This document shows positions 59,801 through 64,000 of a stretch of 64,000 nt of DNA, one piece after another. Origin of the DNA: Bathymodiolus brooksi (Eukaryota > Mollusca > Bivalvia > Mytilida > Modiolidae); the NCBI GenBank assembly GCA_963680875.1, contig OY804577.1, positions 149,128,196 to 149,192,195 of the forward strand. Reading direction: 5' to 3'. The number at the start of each line of letters is the position of its first letter. Position 1 is the stretch's first letter. Made by a program: the position numbers and the translations under genes. Below the pieces are notes generated by a model. It searched no databases and was not told the DNA's origin. It worked only from the letters and a program-made list of their open reading frames with translations.

Positions 59801-62800
59801 TACTCTTTGCTGTTGTATCTCTGTTGTTCTACCTGTACTGTTTGTTGTTGTATAAATGTTGTTCTTCCTGTACTGTTTGATGTTTCATCGTTGTTGTTCT
59901 ACCTGTACTGTTTGTTGTTGGATCTCTGTTGTTCTACCTGTACTGTTTGTTGTTGTATCTCTGTTCTTCTTCCTGTACTGTTTGATGTTTCATCGTTGTT
60001 GTTCTACCTGTACTGTTTGTTGTTGTATCTGTTGTACTACCTGTACTGTTTGTTGTTGTTTCTCCGTTGTTCTACCTGTACTGTTTGTTGTGGTATCTAT
60101 GTTGTTCTTCCTTTATTGTTTGTTGTTTCATCGTTGTTGTTCTACCTGTACTTTTTGATGTTGTATCTGTTCTACCTGTACTGTTTGTTGTTGTATCTGT
60201 TGTACTACCTGTACTGTTTGTTGTTGTTTCTCTGTTGTTCTACCTGTACTGTTTGTTGTTGTATCTATGTTGTTCTTCCTGTACTGTTTGTTGTTTCATC
60301 GTTGTTTTTCTACCTGCACTGTTTGTTGTCGTATCTGTTGTTCTACCTCTACTGTTTGTTGTTGTATTTCTGTTGTTCTACCTGTACTGTTTGTTGTTTA
60401 TCATTGTTGTTCTGCCTGTACTGTTTGTTGTTGTATCTCTGTTGTTCTACTTGTACTGTTTGTTGTTCATTATTGCTGTTCTGCCTGTTCTGTTTGTTGT
60501 TGTATCTCTGTTGTTCTATCTGTACTGTTTGTTGTTGTATCTCTGTTGTTCTACCTGTACTGTTTGTTGTTCCTCATTATTTTTCTGCCTGCACTGTTTG
60601 TTGTTGTATCTATGTTGCCATACCTGTACTGTTTGTTGTTGTAACTCTGTTGTTCTATCTGTATTGTTTGCTGTTGTATCTTTGTTGTTCTATCTGTACT
60701 GTTTGTTGTTTATCATTGTTGTTCTGCCTGTACTGTTTGCTGTTGTATCTCTGTTGTCATACCTGTACTGTTTGTTGTTGTAACTCTGTTGTTCTATCTG
60801 TATTGTTTGCTGTTGTATCTTTGTTGTTCTACCTGTACTGTTTATTGTTTATCATCGTTGTTCTACCTGTTCTGTTTGTTGTCGTCTCTCTGTTGTTCTA
60901 CCCGTACTGTTTGTTGTTGTACCTATATTGTTCTGCCTGTACTTTTTTTTGTTTCTTCGCTGTTGTTCTGCCTGTACTGATTGTTGTTTCTTCGCTGTTG
61001 TTCTGCCTGTACTGATTGTTGTTTCTTCGTTGTCGTTCTGCCTGGACTGATTGTTGTTTCTTCGTTGTTGTTCTGCCTGTACTGATTGGTGTTTCTTCGT
61101 TGTTGTTCTGCCTGTACTGACTGTTGTTTCCTCGCTGTTGCTCTGCCTGTTCTGATTGTTGTTTCTTCGTTGTTGTTCTGCTTGTACTGTATTGTTGTTC
61201 TGTTTGTTGTTGTACCTCTGTTGTTCTGCCTGTACCTTTGGTTGTTTCTTCGCTGTCATTCTATATGTACTGTTTGCTGTTATATCGTTGTTGTTCTACC
61301 TGTATTGTTTGCTGTTGTATCTCTGTTGTTCTACCTGTACTGTTTGTTGTTCATTATTGTTGTTCTGCCTGTTCTGTTTGTTGTTGTATCTCTGTTGTTC
61401 TATCTGTACCGTTTGTTGTTGTATCTCTGTTGTTCTACCTGTACTGTTTGTTGTTGTATCTCTATTGTTCTACCTGTACTGTTTGTTGTTTATCATTGTT
61501 GTTCTTCCTGTACTGTCTGTTGTTGTATCTATGTTGTTCTACCTGTACTGTTTGTTGTTGTATCTCTATTGTTCTACCTGTACTGTTTGTTGTTTATCAT
61601 TGTTGTTCTTCCTGTACTGTCTGTTGTTGTATCTATGTTGTTCTATCTGTACTGTTTGTTGTTTATCATTGTTGTTCTTCCTGTACTGTTTGTTGTTGTA
61701 TCTCTGTTGCTCTATCTGTATTGTTTGCTGTTGTATCTTTGTTGTTCTACCTGTACTGTTTGTTGTTTATCATTGTTGTTCTGCCTGTACTGTTTGCTGT
61801 TGTATCTTTGTTGTTCTACCTGTACTGTTTATAGTTTATCATCGTTGTTCTACCTGTTCTGTTTGTTGTCGTCTCTCTGTTGTTCTACCTGTACTGTTTG
61901 TTGTTGTACCTATGTTGTTCTTCCTGTACTGTTTGTTGTTTCATCGTTGTTGTTCTACCTGTACTCTTTGTTGTTGTATCTGTTGTTCTACCTGTACTGT
62001 TTGTTGTTGTATCTATGTTGTTCTTCCTGTACTGTTTGTTGTTTCATCGTTGTTGTTCTACCTGTATTCTTTGTTGTTGTATCTGTTGTTCTACCTGTAT
62101 TGTTTGTTGTTTTATCTCTGTTGTTCTACATGTACTCTTTGCTGTTGTATCTCTGTTGTTCTACCTGTACTGTTTGTTGTTGTATAAATGTTGTTCTTCC
62201 TGTACTGTTTGATGTTTCATCGTTGTTGTTCTACCTGTACTGGTTGTTGTTGGATCTCTGTTGTTCTACCTGTACTGTTTGTTGTTGTATCTCTGTTCTT
62301 CTTCCTGTACTGTTTGATGTTTCATCGTTGTTGTTCTACCTGTACTGTTTGTTGTTGTATCTGTTGTACTACCTGTACTGTTTGTTGTTGTTTCTCCGTT
62401 GTTCTACCTGTACTGTTTGTTGTGGTATCTATGTTGTTCTTCCTTTATTGTTTGTTGTTTCATCGTTGTTGTTATACCTGTACTTTTTGATGTTGTATCT
62501 GTTCTACCTGTACTGTTTGTTGTTGTATCTGTTGTACTACCTGTACTGTTTGTTGTTGTTTCTCTGTTGTTCTACCTGTACTGTTTGTTGTTGTATCTAT
62601 GTTGTTCTTCCTGTACTGTTTGTTGTTTCATCGTTGTTTTTCTACCTGCACTGTTTGTTGTCGTATCTGTTGTTCTACCTCTACTGTTTGTTGTTGTATT
62701 TCTGTTGTTCTACCTGTACTGTTTGTTGTTTATCATTGTTGTTCTGCCTGTACTGTTTGTTGTTGTATCTCTGTTGTTCTACTTGTACTGTTTGTTGTTC

Positions 62801-64000
62801 ATTATTGCTGTTCTGCCTGTTCTGTTTGTTGTTGTATCTCTGTTGTTCTATCTGTACTGTTTGTTGTTGTATCTCTGTTGTTCTACCTGTACTGTTTGTT
62901 GTTCCTCATTATTTTTCTGCCTGTACTGTTTGTTGTTGTATCTATGTTGCCATACCTGTACTGTTTGTTGTTGTAACTCTGTTGTTCTATCTGTATTGTT
63001 TGCTGTTGTATCTTTGTTGTTCTATCTGTACTGTTTGTTGTTTATCATTGTTGTTCTGCCTGTACTGTTTGCTGTTGTATCTCTGTTGTCATACCTGTAC
63101 TGTTTGTTGTTGTAACTCTGTTGTTCTATCTGTATTGTTTGCTGTTGTATCTTTGTTGTTCTACCTGTACTGTTTATTGTTTATCATCGTTGTTCTACCT
63201 GTTCTGTTTGTTGTCGTCTCTCTGTTGTTCTACCCGTACTGTTTGTTGTTGTACCTATATTGTTCTGCCTGTACTTTTTTTTGTTTCTTCGCTGTTGTTC
63301 TGCCTGTACTGATTGTTGTTTCTTCGCTGTTGTTCTGCCTGTACTGATTGTTGTTTCTTCGTTGTCGTTCTGCCTGGACTGATTGTTGTTTCTTCGTTGT
63401 TGTTCTGCCTGTACTGATTGGTGTTTCTTCGTTGTTGTTCTGCCTGTACTGACTGTTGTTTCCTCGCTGTTGCTCTGCCTGTTCTGATTGTTGTTTCTTC
63501 GTTGTTGTTCTGCTTGTACTGTATTGTTGTTCTGTTTGTTGTTGTACCTCTGTTGTTCTGCCTGTACCTTTGGTTGTTTCTTCGCTGTCATTCTATATGT
63601 ACTGTTTGCTGTTATATCGTTGTTGTTCTACCTGTATTGTTTGCTGTTGTATCTCTGTTGTTCTACCTGTACTGTTTGTTGTTCATTATTGTTGTTCTGC
63701 CTGTTCTGTTTGTTGTTGTATCTCTGTTGTTCTATCTGTACCGTTTGTTGTTGTATCTCTGTTGTTCTACCTGTACTGTTTGTTGTTGTATCTCTATTGT
63801 TCTACCTGTACTGTTTGTTGTTTATCATTGTTGTTCTTCCTGTACTGTCTGTTGTTGTATCTATGTTGTTCTACCTGTACTGTTTGTTGTTGTATCTCTA
63901 TTGTTCTACCTGTACTGTTTGTTGTTTATCATTGTTGTTCTTCCTGTACTGTCTGTTGTTGTATCTATGTTGTTCTATCTGTACTGTTTGTTGTTTATCA
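53845..64000. repeat. 34-35-bp tandem array, open at the right edge of the window
   Basis: The core of each unit is TTGTTCTACCTGTACTGTTT (or TTCTGCCTGTACTGATTG), followed by one of several alternating tails: GTTGTTGTATCTCTG, GTTGTTTATCATTG, GTTGTTTCATCGTTG or TTGTTTCTTCG. Unit length is mostly 34-35 bp, with some shorter 31-32-bp forms (TTGTATCTGTTGTTC). The plus strand is very poor in A apart from the core positions and rich in T and G, a strong strand asymmetry. Long open frames on both strands (repeating Cys/Val/Leu on plus, Gln/Arg/Asn on minus) are translations of the repeat, not genes. The array continues past 64000. Confidence 0.97.
54150..64000. repeat. higher-order duplications within the 35-bp array (4431 bp and 2332 bp)
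   Basis: The rare marker ATAAATGTTGTTCTTCC occurs at 55421, 59852 and 62184, giving spacings of 4431 and 2332 bp. The block opening TTGGTGTTTCTTCG (TTGGTATTTCTTCG in the first copy) occurs near 54150, 56655, 61086 and 63418: spacings 2505, 4431 and 2332. So a 4431-bp unit (2505 plus 1926 bp) was duplicated. A 2332-bp derivative of the long sub-block, lacking about 173 bp, was duplicated again. Confidence 0.88.

Noticed and set aside
53870..63591. Many overlapping Cys/Val/Leu-rich plus-strand frames and Gln/Asn/Arg-rich minus-strand frames of up to about 830 codons
   Set aside because: All are translations of the 34-35-bp array; the same protein words appear in every frame and shift between frames as unit length changes.
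1..64000. tRNA, rRNA or other structured RNA genes
   Set aside because: No clover-leaf, A/B-box pair or rRNA landmark was recognised by reading; a covariance-model scan would be decisive.

Overview
This window is eukaryotic nuclear DNA and most resembles a marine mollusc, probably a bivalve. It is AT-rich and gene-poor, has no bacterial-style gene packing, and carries decayed retroelements of types I associate with bivalve genomes: APE-type LINEs with an N-terminal 2A-like NPGP motif, a Penelope-like reverse transcriptase with YIDD, and a 47.4-47.6 kb interspersed repeat I recall from molluscs. The taxonomic call is inference. No RNA gene was recognised. Only one weak host coding candidate (a terminal exon near 3.0-3.3 kb) and one hypothetical ORF near 46.5-46.9 kb were found.

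Layout. 1-4490: low-copy DNA with a 37-bp array (1-241), a 29-bp array (1058-1424), the candidate exon (3009-3312), a 163-bp foldback repeat (3585-3747) with a single-arm relative at 2143-2220, and a degenerate tract (3767-4012) that looks ancestral to the big satellite. 4495-9718: LINE-1, minus strand, 5'-truncated and inactivated by stops and frameshifts. 9719-37538: about 27.8 kb of a 38-bp satellite (about 730 monomers) organised in two higher-order-repeat domains. 37539-38563: unique AT-rich DNA. 38564-46110: LINE-2, minus strand, decayed, with a 66-copy 51-bp minisatellite in its 3' untranslated region and a 244-bp TTA-flanked MITE-like insertion in its RT domain. 46111-48166: unique DNA, a short telomere-type repeat, the hypothetical ORF and a molluscan interspersed repeat. 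48167-53235: Penelope-like element fragments in both orientations; the plus-strand copy is interrupted by two abutting minisatellites (26 bp, about 101 copies; 30 bp, about 29 copies). 53236-53844: unique DNA. 53845-64000 and beyond: a 34-35-bp array with multi-kilobase higher-order duplications.

Taken together the window is a tandem-array nursery next to and inside dead retroelements. The strongest observation is that the 26-bp and 30-bp minisatellites can both be traced, base by base, to two sites about 175 bp apart in a less rearranged copy of the same Penelope-like element that lies 1 kb upstream in inverted orientation. No functioning multi-gene system was found, and the long uninterrupted reading frames inside the arrays are consequences of repeat sequence rather than genes.
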